A program made the translations under genes and the position numbers. Positions 1-6,778 of a stretch of DNA of 41,465 nt are shown in pieces. How positions within the stretch are numbered: the stretch's first letter is position 1; each line of letters begins with the position of its first letter. The notes below the pieces were generated by a model. It made no database searches. It was not told the origin of the DNA and saw only the letters and a list, made by a program, of their open reading frames with translations. The stretch covers positions 1 to 41,465 of the forward strand of contig CAVBJJ010000015.1 in the NCBI GenBank assembly GCA_963595735.1, written 5' to 3'. The DNA comes from CALWOS01 sp963595735 (GTDB lineage Bacteria > Bacillota > Clostridia > Oscillospirales > Oscillospiraceae).

Positions 1-2
1 GT

Positions 3-578
3 GTGGATCTGTTCACGGAGCTGAAATGCGCGGTGCCGGATTCCCTGATGGTCTCGTTTCGCTATACCAGCCGGCTGGACGCGCTGGCGGTGGAGCGCTA
101 TGAGCAAAAGGACTTTGCCACGGCGGAGTATATCTTCCGCCGCCTGAGCACGGCCGGGTCGCACTCGGCGAAGAGCAACCTGGCCTATATGCAGCGCCGG
201 GGCGAGACCGGCGATGGCCGCCGTCCGCCCCTGGGGGAGATTGCGGCCAGCTTTCGCAGCGGCGTGATGGAGCGGGAGGCTTTTGCCCTGATGAATATGG
301 CGTTGTTGTTTACGGCGCCACCGGCGGGTGCGCCGGAGGATTGGGTCTTGGGAGATGCCTTTGTCCGCCTGATCCCGCAGGATCAAGTGGACACGGTCAA
401 TTACTGGTGGCTGAAAACCGGCATGGTGGAGGGCGACCCGGAGGCCTATTTGGTACACCTGTGGCTGCTGCGCCATAAAAAATCGGTTTGCAGCCGTCTG
501 GGTACCCATGAGGAGCTGGTGGAGCAGGTCTTCCGCATCTGGCCCCACGCCCCGGTGTGGATGAAAGAAATTGTGTGA
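3..578 (+). CDS. Sel1/TPR-like hypothetical protein, 5' end outside window
   Basis: Open frame running from the window edge, so the true start is unknown; about 191 residues are visible. The stretch around residues 40-65, with an alternating small/aromatic pattern ending in NLAYMQ, resembles a Sel1 or TPR helical repeat. The rest is rich in Trp and Leu and shows no catalytic motif or membrane segment. It ends 16 bases before a strong terminator, so it is the last gene of a plus-strand unit. Function not recognised; helical-repeat scaffold is an inference. Confidence 0.6.
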   Translation: MDLFTELKCAVPDSLMVSFRYTSRLDALAVERYEQKDFATAEYIFRRLSTAGSHSAKSNLAYMQRRGETGDGRRPPLGEIAASFRSGVMEREAFALMNMALLFTAPPAGAPEDWVLGDAFVRLIPQDQVDTVNYWWLKTGMVEGDPEAYLVHLWLLRHKKSVCSRLGTHEELVEQVFRIWPHAPVWMKEIV

Positions 579-594
579 TACTGCGTTTGGGCGC

Positions 595-632
595 AAAAAA
601 CTGGCAGATCGATTGGGATCTGCCAGTTTTTT
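595..632 (+). terminator. Rho-independent terminator of the first gene
   Basis: The arms CTGGCAGATC and GATCTGCCAG form a perfect 10-bp stem with a 6-base loop, preceded by six A and followed by six T. It would work in both directions. Confidence 0.9.
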
Positions 633-670
633 CAAGTGTGAAGATAAGAGGGTGGAAAAGTGTTGATTAG

Positions 671-710
671 AAAAGAAAAAAGCCCTGAACTCTTACGAAT
701 TCAAGGCTTT
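671..710 (-). terminator. Terminator of tRNA-Ala
   Basis: Read on the minus strand, AAAAGCC-TGAATTC pairs with GAGTTCA-GGCTTTT around a GTAA loop, followed by a T-rich tract. It begins directly after the CCA end of the tRNA. Confidence 0.85.
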
Positions 711-786
<76 letters not shown>

Positions 787-842
787 ATATTTTCTTTGTC
801 ATTTGGCTTTCGGAATCTTTCCCTGTCCAACTGACGAATATT

Positions 843-871
843 ATAATACCAAACCACATGGGAAAAGTCAA
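843..871 (-). promoter_or_regulatory. Promoter of tRNA-Ala
   Basis: Minus strand TTGACT, 17-base spacer, TATTAT; an overlapping TATAAT lies three bases further down. It sits about 57 bases upstream of the tRNA. Confidence 0.75.
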
Positions 872-935
872 GTGTTTTTTTCGATTTTTTTCATAATTTT
901 TTCAAAGGCAAAATTTCCGGGAATTGCAGACCTTT

Positions 936-973
936 CCGGATCTCTGCCGTGGGAAAGCCGCACAGAGATCCGG
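936..973. terminator. Hairpin downstream of gatD, uncertain terminator
   Basis: The arms CCGGATCTCTG and CAGAGATCCGG form a perfect 11-bp stem with a 16-base loop. The T-run lies on the plus-strand side (978-985), whereas the gene it follows, gatD, is on the minus strand. It may still end the murT-gatD transcript without a U-tract. Confidence 0.5.
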
Positions 974-990
974 AGAAGTTTTTTTCACAT

Positions 991-1728
991 TTACCGATTC
1001 AGAATCAGCTGGGTAACGGAATTGTGCGCGGCGTTTTCCAGCGTATCGGGCAGGGGGGCAAGGGGGGCGTCATAGCCCTTGCGCCGCAGCGCGGTGGTGA
1101 GTATCTCGTCACACAGCGCGGGATTTTTCGGTAATACCGGCCCGTGGCTATAGGTGCCGAATACATTTAAATAGCGGCAGCCCTCGGTGCCGTCCTGCCC
1201 GTTGTTGCCATAGCCCTTTATGATTTTCCCCAGCGGGGCAACGCCATCGCCGAGATAGGTCTTGCCACTGTGGTTTTCAAAGCCGACCACCTGATGTCCG
1301 CCGCTTTCCGGGGTGCACTGGTAGAGATAATTGCCAATCATGCGCTCCTTGCTGCCAATGGTGTAGAAATCCACCGCGCCGATAAAATCGCACTGATGGC
1401 CGTCCCAGGTCTTGTAATAGTTGCCAAGCATCTGATAGCCGCCGCAAATGGCCAAAAAGGTTTTGCCGTCGGCCACGGCCTTGCGGATGCCGTCAGCCTT
1501 GCCGCTGGCGCTGAGATCAGCCAGCAGCACCTCCTGCTCAAAGTCCTGTCCGCCGCCGATGAAAAACAGGTCAAAGGCGGAAAAGTCCGCGCTGGCGCCG
1601 ATGGGCAGCTCCGTTACCGTGGAGGAAATGCCCCGCCATTCCAGACGGCGGGTCATGCACAGAATGTTGCCCCGGTCTCCATACAGGTTTAGCACATCGG
1701 GATAGAGATGACAAATCGAAAGTTCCAT
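991..1728 (-). CDS. gatD: Lipid II isoglutaminyl synthase, glutaminase subunit GatD
   Basis: Class I glutamine amidotransferase (CobB/CobQ-like), 245 aa, the usual GatD length. It opens with a typical GatD start (ICHLYPDVLNLYGDRGN), has the nucleophile elbow FLAICGGYQ (Cys95) and the partner His195 in GTYSHGPVLP. GatD supplies ammonia to MurT, which amidates the D-Glu of the lipid II stem peptide to D-isoglutamine at the cytoplasmic face of the membrane. It starts 12 bases after the murT stop with its own GGAGGAAG ribosome site, so the two are co-transcribed and form a fixed complex. Assignment rests on the pair as much as on the motifs. Confidence 0.95.
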   Translation of the reverse strand: MELSICHLYPDVLNLYGDRGNILCMTRRLEWRGISSTVTELPIGASADFSAFDLFFIGGGQDFEQEVLLADLSASGKADGIRKAVADGKTFLAICGGYQMLGNYYKTWDGHQCDFIGAVDFYTIGSKERMIGNYLYQCTPESGGHQVVGFENHSGKTYLGDGVAPLGKIIKGYGNNGQDGTEGCRYLNVFGTYSHGPVLPKNPALCDEILTTALRRKGYDAPLAPLPDTLENAAHNSVTQLILNR

Positions 1729-1740
1729 GACGCTTCCTCC

Positions 1741-3105
1741 TTATTCCCAGAAATTCTTACCGCCGCAGGCCTGACTGAGCTTGCCGCGCAGCTCCAGCAT
1801 GGCGGTATAGGTGGGCATGACGACAACGGGACTATCCTGCTCGGTCATGGCGCGGATCAGCGCGTCATAGTCCGGGATCACCTGCAATTTGGATTCCGGG
1901 ATCCCGGCGTATTTCAGACGCAGCGCCATATCCCAGCAACGGGTGCCGGAGACAAACACGCCGGTCAGGCGCTCGCCCAGCTCCAGCAGCTTTTCAAACT
2001 CCACATCATAGATCCAGGAAACATCCGTACCGTCTGCATAGTTGTCGTTCAGGCACACGGTGAACAGCGCGTTGCCATCCAGCCCCATCAGGAAATTCAG
2101 CACCTGATTGCAGCCGGCGGGGTTTTTGACCAGGATCATGCGGATATCCCGCTGGTTCAGGGTGAATTTTTCCATGCGTCCGAAGCCGCAGGAGAAGTTC
2201 TCCACAGCCGCCTTGGCCTGGGCAAAGGCGAAGCCCATGGCGGTCAGCGCGGTGATCGCGCCGGCGGCGTTATAAATATTGTATCCGGCGGGGAGATTGA
2301 CCCGCACAGTGTCCTCCACCTCGCCACAGCGCAGGCGGATCAGGCTGGAATCCGTGGTCTGCTCCAGCACCTCGGTCACAGCTACCTGAGGCGTGGGGCG
2401 GGAATAGCCGCAATTGGGGCAGTGGAAGCCGCCCAGATGGCCATAGGTCACATAGTCGTATTGGTATTCCGTTTTGCAGTGGATGCAGTAGGCCGCGTCG
2501 CTGACCTCACGCACGGGGTTTTTGTACAAGGGGACATTGACCCCATAGAACTGAACGGGATTGGGCAGCCGCGCCTGGAGGGAGGCGGTCAGGCTGCAAT
2601 CGGCATTCAGACAGAGGGTGGCCTCCGGCACCTGGTGCAGGCCGATATAGATGTTTTCCAGGGTATGGGTGATCTCGCCATAGCGATCCAGCTGATCTCG
2701 GAACACATTGGTCACCAGAATGACCTTGGGCTTGAGGTAGCGCAGCACCTGCTTGGAGGCGGCCTCGTCACACTCGATTACGGCGTATTCCTTTTTCGGC
2801 TTGCCGAGCAGGCTGGCGTTGGCGGCAAATTCCGCGGTAATGCCCTGCATCAGGTTGGAGCCGGAGCGGTTGGCGAAATAGCTGTAGCCGCCGTCGGAAA
2901 AGGCCTGCTCCAGCATACGGGCGGTGGTGGTTTTACCGTTAGTACCGGTGACCAGCAGGATTTTTACATCCTTTCCCAGCTCGCCCAGCAGTCCCGGACA
3001 GACCCGAAGCGCCAGCTTGCCGGGCAGGGCGGTGCCGCCCCGTTTTTGCAGGCGCAGTGCCAGACGCGCCAGTTTGCATAATGCGATCGCAAAAAATTTG
3101 CGCAT
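1741..3105 (-). CDS. murT: Lipid II isoglutaminyl synthase, ligase subunit MurT
   Basis: Mur-ligase family protein, 454 aa. It has the P-loop VTGTNGKTTT (about 52-61), the MurT-specific Cys4 zinc ribbon (CxxC at 207-210 and 229-232) inserted in the central domain, and the C-terminal DUF1727-type domain with DGTDVSWIYD (358-367), whose Asp is expected to complete the GatD active centre. It activates the alpha-carboxylate of D-Glu with ATP and takes ammonia from GatD. First gene of the murT-gatD operon, with a near-consensus promoter 65-90 bases upstream. Start chosen at ATG 3105; a GGGGAAAG element lies 13 bases before it, a little far but acceptable. Confidence 0.95.
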   Translation of the reverse strand: MRKFFAIALCKLARLALRLQKRGGTALPGKLALRVCPGLLGELGKDVKILLVTGTNGKTTTARMLEQAFSDGGYSYFANRSGSNLMQGITAEFAANASLLGKPKKEYAVIECDEAASKQVLRYLKPKVILVTNVFRDQLDRYGEITHTLENIYIGLHQVPEATLCLNADCSLTASLQARLPNPVQFYGVNVPLYKNPVREVSDAAYCIHCKTEYQYDYVTYGHLGGFHCPNCGYSRPTPQVAVTEVLEQTTDSSLIRLRCGEVEDTVRVNLPAGYNIYNAAGAITALTAMGFAFAQAKAAVENFSCGFGRMEKFTLNQRDIRMILVKNPAGCNQVLNFLMGLDGNALFTVCLNDNYADGTDVSWIYDVEFEKLLELGERLTGVFVSGTRCWDMALRLKYAGIPESKLQVIPDYDALIRAMTEQDSPVVVMPTYTAMLELRGKLSQACGGKNFWE

Positions 3106-3169
3106 GAATTACAACACACTTTCCCCGGGAAATTTGCTCCGCAGGGAGCAGCCCGGTCACATACAGCGT

Positions 3170-3197
3170 ATTATACCATTTTTACGGGAAAAAGCAA
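3170..3197 (-). promoter_or_regulatory. Promoter of murT-gatD
   Basis: Minus strand TTGCTT, 16-base spacer, extended -10 TGgTATAAT. It drives the murT-gatD operon. Confidence 0.85.
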
Positions 3198-3269
3198 GGC
3201 GGGCGAGTCGGCAGGATGGCCGGGGGAAGCGGGAAAATAAAAAAATATTGCATATATTAAAAAATACAC

Positions 3270-3298
3270 TTGACAAATAGACAATATGTGTGTAAAAT
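3270..3298 (+). promoter_or_regulatory. Consensus sigma-A promoter of the DUF2325-DUF3793 operon
   Basis: TTGACA, 17-base spacer, TAAAAT. Transcription should start near 3305, directly at the first operator repeat. The flank upstream (3230-3270) is AT-rich, like an UP element. Confidence 0.9.
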
Positions 3299-3306
3299 AA
3301 GCCATA

Positions 3307-3324
3307 AGTTAGCTGGAACTAACT
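3307..3324 (+). promoter_or_regulatory. Operator-like inverted repeat 1 (DtxR/MntR type)
   Basis: AGTTAGCTGGAACTAACT: perfect 6-base arms AGTTAG/CTAACT around a 6-base centre, at about +2 to +20 of the promoter. The TTAG/CTAA half-site layout recalls operators of DtxR-family iron or manganese repressors. The regulator is not in the window. Confidence 0.7.
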
Positions 3325-3340
3325 ATTTTTTAGAAATCAG

Positions 3341-3358
3341 AGTTAGCTTAAACTAACC
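3341..3358 (+). promoter_or_regulatory. Operator-like inverted repeat 2 (DtxR/MntR type)
   Basis: AGTTAGCTTAAACTAACC: second copy of the same box, 34 bases downstream of the first. It keeps the left arm AGTTAGCT and right arm AACTAAC. Both lie in the 5' leader, where a bound repressor would block transcription. Confidence 0.7.
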
Positions 3359-3400
3359 AAAAAATACGAACTATACTATAACAGTAAAGGAGTGATTTCC

Positions 3401-3679
3401 ATGAGTGTGGTTATCATTGGAGGAAACGAGTGCATGGAGCGCCGTTATAAAGATTTGTGTCAGTCCTATCAGTGCAATGCAAAGGTCTTCACCAAGCTGG
3501 AAAGCGGCTTGAAAAACCGCATCGGCAATCCCGATCTGCTGGTGCTGTTCACCAACACCATGTCCCACAAAATGCTGCGCTGTGCCCTGAACGAGACCAA
3601 GGGTCTGGATACCGTGATCGCGCGATCCCATTCCAGCTCCATGGCTGCGCTGCGCAACATTCTGGAAGTTCATGCATAA
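3401..3679 (+). CDS. DUF2325 family protein
   Basis: Small Rossmann-like protein of 92 aa, family DUF2325: it opens with the strand-loop SVVIIGGNE, then ELGK-like helices and LVLFTNTMSHKM, ending with a conserved IARSHSSSM segment. The start is ATG 3401 because AAAGGAG lies 8 bases upstream; an in-frame ATG at 3392 would overlap that ribosome site. Biochemical role unknown. In clostridia such genes are, as I recall, often found near ferrous-iron uptake genes, which fits the metal-type operators here. It overlaps the next gene by 8 bases. Confidence 0.85.
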   Translation: MSVVIIGGNECMERRYKDLCQSYQCNAKVFTKLESGLKNRIGNPDLLVLFTNTMSHKMLRCALNETKGLDTVIARSHSSSMAALRNILEVHA

Positions 3680-4232
3680 GATCTCGGAGGAAACGCTGAT
3701 CCGGCAGGCCGCGCCGACTTTGGCCGGCATTAAGACCGGAAGCCTGTTTCCGGTTTCGTACACAGATCGGGAAGCGCTGCTGTGCGCGGTGCGGCATTTG
3801 AATGTATGCCTGAAGAAAAAAGGGCTGCGGATCATACCGGTGAAGATTCGGCAGGAAAACGCTCTGCTGTATTTGTACCGCCCCACCCGTTTGCAGGCGG
3901 ACCTGAGCAACGGGGTGGCAAACCGGCTGCTGGAGCAGCGGGGTTATCCCTGCAGCAGTGCAAACCGCTGTATTGCCCGCCTGATCTGTCGTCTGCGGGA
4001 GTCCGCGGAGTTCCCCCATGAGATCGGGCTTTTCCTGGGCTATCCGCCGGAGGATGTGGAGGGCTTTATTGAAAACCGCGCCTGCGGCTACAAGTGCGTG
4101 GGCTGCTGGAAGGTTTATGGCGACGCAGCAGCCGCGGAGGAAAAATTCGCCCAATATAAAAAATGCACCTGCGCCTATTATAAATTATGGCAGCAGGGGA
4201 AGAGCATCCGGCAGCTTGCCGTTGCGGGCTGA
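3672..4232 (+). CDS. DUF3793 family protein
   Basis: A 186-aa protein of the DUF3793 type: N-terminal AAPTLAGIKTGSLF, a central LLYLYRP, then EIGLFLGYPPEDVEGFI and the C-terminal cysteine patch CGYKCVGCWKVYGD (about 135-150) with KCTCAYY near the end. No membrane segment. Its ATG lies inside the end of the DUF2325 gene (8-base overlap), so translation is coupled. Catalytic function unknown; the clustered cysteines could hold metal. Co-regulation with DUF2325 by a metal-responsive repressor is an inference from the two operator repeats. Confidence 0.85.
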   Translation: MHKISEETLIRQAAPTLAGIKTGSLFPVSYTDREALLCAVRHLNVCLKKKGLRIIPVKIRQENALLYLYRPTRLQADLSNGVANRLLEQRGYPCSSANRCIARLICRLRESAEFPHEIGLFLGYPPEDVEGFIENRACGYKCVGCWKVYGDAAAAEEKFAQYKKCTCAYYKLWQQGKSIRQLAVAG

Positions 4233-4256
4233 ATAAAATAGAACACGAAAACACAG

Positions 4257-4300
4257 CTGCCGCAAACAAGCCTTTTTGTGCTTGTTTGCGGCAGTTTTTT
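4257..4300 (+). terminator. Terminator of the DUF2325-DUF3793 operon
   Basis: CTGCCGCAAACAAGC pairs perfectly with GCTTGTTTGCGGCAG (15 bp, 8-base loop), followed by TTTTTT and a second T-run. The convergent minus-strand gene stops at 4307. Confidence 0.95.
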
Positions 4301-4306
4301 GCTTTT

Positions 4307-4825
4307 TTATGCCTGGGGAGAGTCTATAAGGGGCGCGGGGGCGTCCAGATTCTGAATGCCCAGCTCCCGGCAGAGGATCTCTGCGGTTTTCCAGGCGCAC
4401 AGGCCGGTAAAGCGGATGCACTGCGCCTTGTGTTCTCCCTGTGCCATATTAAACTCCCGGGTCAGGACGCGGCAGCAGACGGCGTTTTTCCCGTTGGCCT
4501 GCCGGAACCAGTCGTGCAGCTCGTGGGTCAGCGCCATGCAGCGATTGACCACAGGGTCTCCGGGACCGGCAGGGGAGGAGCGGCCGAAAAACATTCCCAA
4601 AGCCAGAATGCCGCCGTTGACCGCGCCGCAGAGGCAGCCGGAGCGCCCCGCGCCTACCGCCATCCCCGAGGCCATGGCGATCAGACTGCGGTCTGCCTCG
4701 GGCAGAAAATGATCCAGAACAGCGGCCATCAACGCCTCGCAGCAGAAAAAACCGTCCCGGTAATACTGCTCGGCGTCGGCCTGCACCTGCCGGGGGCTGA
4801 CCTGGGTTATCGTGGATTTCATCAT
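4307..4825 (-). CDS. C_GCAxxG_C_C family redox protein
   Basis: Putative redox-active cysteine protein of 172 aa. The N-terminal helix carries FFCCEAL (Cys28-29), followed by the glycine-rich MASGMAVGAGRSGCLCGAVNGGILALG (Cys64, Cys66) and downstream cysteines at 116-117, 136 and 143: the pattern that names this family. Start taken at the ATG at 4825 (MMKSTI), with GGGAAG upstream; a longer frame to 4855 would overlap the preceding gene. It begins 23 bases after the DUF3343 gene in the same minus-strand operon as the double-cubane reductase, which suggests an electron-transfer or thiol partner. No in-frame TGA selenocysteine codon is needed to read it. Confidence 0.85.
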   Translation of the reverse strand: MMKSTITQVSPRQVQADAEQYYRDGFFCCEALMAAVLDHFLPEADRSLIAMASGMAVGAGRSGCLCGAVNGGILALGMFFGRSSPAGPGDPVVNRCMALTHELHDWFRQANGKNAVCCRVLTREFNMAQGEHKAQCIRFTGLCAWKTAEILCRELGIQNLDAPAPLIDSPQA

Positions 4826-4848
4826 AGTTACACTTCCCGTTGTGCCGG

Positions 4849-5124
4849 TCAGCAAAAGCGGTTGCGATCCGGCCGGATTTGGCAGGGGAGCGGGACGATG
4901 TCATGATACTTGGCCTTGTGCCGCGCAATACACGCCCGCGCCTGCTCTATGTATTCCTCCTGCAGCAGCAGACTCATGCCGCAGGACAGGCTGCCCTGAA
5001 TATGTCTTGGGGTTGGTGCGATCCGGGCGGGGATCCCCTCCTGCTTCAGCAGCGCCTGCAGGGCAAGGCCGTGGGTATAATTGGCAAAGAGGATATAGTA
5101 TTGCAGCTTGGTGGCGTCCGCCAT
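4849..5124 (-). CDS. DUF3343 protein, copy 1
   Basis: Short 91-aa protein of the DUF3343 family. It has a ferredoxin-like start (YYILFANYTHGLALQALLK), the conserved IAPTPRHI followed by SCGMSL (Cys48), and a Cys at the C-terminus. Its ATG overlaps the stop of the double-cubane reductase gene by one base (TAATG), so the two are translationally coupled. Members of this family often sit beside cysteine desulfurase, YedF and hydroxyacyl-CoA dehydratase-like genes; a sulfur or selenium carrier role has been suggested from context only. The conserved PTPR...CG motif is shared with copy 2 at 6542-6778. Confidence 0.85.
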   Translation of the reverse strand: MADATKLQYYILFANYTHGLALQALLKQEGIPARIAPTPRHIQGSLSCGMSLLLQEEYIEQARACIARHKAKYHDIVPLPCQIRPDRNRFC

Positions 5125-6395
5125 TAACCAAGCATCTCCACAAAGGCCTGAATGCGGGTGCGCAGCTGCTCGGCGTCCGTGTCGGTGTAATCCGTTTCAA
5201 TACCCAGCACGGGGATGCCGGCCTCTTTCAGCGCCTTTTCCACTGTCACGCCCTCGATATCATACAGACCGCAGAACTTCAGGTTGACATCGATCACGCC
5301 ATCGACCTTATATTCCTTTGCCAGACGGAGAATATCGTCCACACGGCCGGTGTTGGGGGTGAAGCAGGCGCAGTTGGTCTTCATATACCGCTTGGCCAGC
5401 GCCAGATACTGCTCCTCCAGAGAGCCAAGTCCCTCGTCCACCAGATTTTCGATATAGCGAGTACCGGTGCACATCTCCTCACATACCACGGCGGCGCCGC
5501 TGGTTTCGATGAGGTGGTGCATTTTCCAGTTGGGAATGGCCAGCGGGGTGCCGGTCAGCAGAATACGCTTGGTGCCGGCGGGGAACACGGACACACCGTC
5601 GGCGATGCGCTGCTCCAGCTCATCGGCCAACTTGTTGCACATCTCGGCGCAGCGCACGGGATCGTCGAAGAAAGCGATCTGGGTCATCAGAAGCACATCT
5701 TTTCCGCTAATGGGCAGCTTGTCCGCCTTGCGCGCGGCGTACACACGAGCCATGGCCTTGCGTTTTTCATTGACGGTGTGGATGGCGGTGTTCAGATTCT
5801 CCACCGTGATCGGGTTGCCGGTAAAGTCTTCTACCACCTTGGCAAACTCGGCAATTTCCCCCGCCCATTTTTGAATGTCCTTTTCCCGCTTCATCTGGGG
5901 CATATCCATGATGTGCATGGGCACTTCTTTCCCCAGAATCTCCCAGGCCTTTTTCTTGCCGTCGCAGGTGGTTTCACCCACATACATATCCGCAATGCGG
6001 AAGAAAGGGCAGGTCTTGCCAAGGCGTGCGCCCACAGAGGCCTTGATCAGAGGACAGGTGCTTTTCGGCAGCGCCTTTTCTCCGTCGGGAACCCAGAACT
6101 GCGAGCCGCCGCACAGACCGGTCACAATGCCGTTGGCGGCCAGAACGACCTCATCGGGGACATATACGCAGAAGGTGCCAAAAACCTTCTGACCGTTTTT
6201 CTGGGCTTCCACCAGCTCGGCCGGGCGAATGCCGTGGATTTCCGAGACCACCAGATCCCAGAAGCCCATGCCCTCGGGGCGGTTTTCCTGGCTCAGGTAT
6301 ACATCTCCAAAGGCAACGGGCAGCACCTGACATAGATTGTCGTGGTTTTCCAGATCCATTCCCAGATCGGACCAAAGTTTTCTGTAATCAGACAC
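5124..6395 (-). CDS. Double-cubane-cluster reductase (HgdB/2-hydroxyacyl-CoA dehydratase-like)
   Basis: A 423-aa member of the HgdB/BcrB/DCCP superfamily, matching the double-cubane-cluster proteins in length. Candidate cluster cysteines lie in GLCGGSQFW (95), STCPLIK (114), KTCPFF (129) and ETTCDGKKK (144), with more in CEEMCTGTRY (305, 309), NCACF (342, 344) and LKFCGLYD (375). Such proteins receive electrons from an ATP-hydrolysing activase and reduce small substrates at very low potential. Start is GTG 6395: AAGGAGG lies 8 bases upstream, and starting there removes 36 non-family residues of the longer frame. The likely activase is encoded at 8600-9373. A terminator sits 50 bases upstream. 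The physiological substrate is unknown. Confidence 0.88.
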   Translation of the reverse strand: MSDYRKLWSDLGMDLENHDNLCQVLPVAFGDVYLSQENRPEGMGFWDLVVSEIHGIRPAELVEAQKNGQKVFGTFCVYVPDEVVLAANGIVTGLCGGSQFWVPDGEKALPKSTCPLIKASVGARLGKTCPFFRIADMYVGETTCDGKKKAWEILGKEVPMHIMDMPQMKREKDIQKWAGEIAEFAKVVEDFTGNPITVENLNTAIHTVNEKRKAMARVYAARKADKLPISGKDVLLMTQIAFFDDPVRCAEMCNKLADELEQRIADGVSVFPAGTKRILLTGTPLAIPNWKMHHLIETSGAAVVCEEMCTGTRYIENLVDEGLGSLEEQYLALAKRYMKTNCACFTPNTGRVDDILRLAKEYKVDGVIDVNLKFCGLYDIEGVTVEKALKEAGIPVLGIETDYTDTDAEQLRTRIQAFVEMLG

Positions 6396-6445
6396 TTTTA
6401 ATTCCTCCTTAATATCGGTGTTTTTTGAAAAGGATAGCGATTTGT

Positions 6446-6488
6446 AAAAAATTCCCCCTGTTGTGAAAGCAGGAAACAGGGGGAATTT
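6446..6488 (-). terminator. Strong terminator/attenuator inside the redox module
   Basis: Minus strand arms AAATTCCCCCTGTT and AACAGGGGGAATTT form a perfect 14-bp stem with a 12-base loop, followed by more T. It lies between the DUF3343 copy 2 stop and the reductase start, so it separates or attenuates two halves of the module. Confidence 0.9.
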
Positions 6489-6541
6489 GTACGCGTGTTT
6501 CAAACAGGATGCGCGAAAGGGAATTCCGCGACTGGGCGAGC

Positions 6542-6778
6542 CTAAATCACCAGCTCATACCAGCCGGCAACATCCATGTTTTGCTCTTTGACAAAGCGCT
6601 CCAGTTGGGATCGCGCCTCCGGCGGGGCGCTCCAGGACATACCGCAGCCGGCGGTGATCTCCCGGGGAATGGGGATCAGGCGGCCGGGCAGGCCATGCTC
6701 GGTGCAAAGGCGCTCCATGGCCATGGCGGCGGTAGTGGTGTGAAAGCTGATGATCAGGCGAGGATGTTTTTGTCTCAT
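6542..6778 (-). CDS. DUF3343 protein, copy 2
   Basis: Short 78-aa DUF3343 protein. It has the same plan as copy 1: LIISFHTTTAAMAMERLC, then LIPIPREITAGCGMSW (Cys45), ending near a Trp-Tyr pair. Its ATG overlaps the cysteine desulfurase stop by four bases (ATGA), so the proteins are made together. By position it could accept persulfide or perselenide sulfur from the desulfurase; this is inference from context. The two copies share only the core motif, so they are ancient paralogues rather than a fresh duplication. Confidence 0.83.
   Translation of the reverse strand: MRQKHPRLIISFHTTTAAMAMERLCTEHGLPGRLIPIPREITAGCGMSWSAPPEARSQLERFVKEQNMDVAGWYELVI

Noticed and set aside
1708..3081. 457-codon plus-strand frame opposite murT
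   Set aside because: MurT on the other strand has every family motif; this frame is its mirror.
4307..4825. Selenocysteine (in-frame TGA plus SECIS) in the C_GCAxxG_C_C protein
   Set aside because: The frame is fully open with cysteine codons at the family positions, so no recoding is needed.
4812..6335. 507-codon plus-strand frame opposite the reductase
   Set aside because: Antisense to a clear double-cubane reductase with cysteine motifs; composition shows a shadow frame and no ribosome site was seen.
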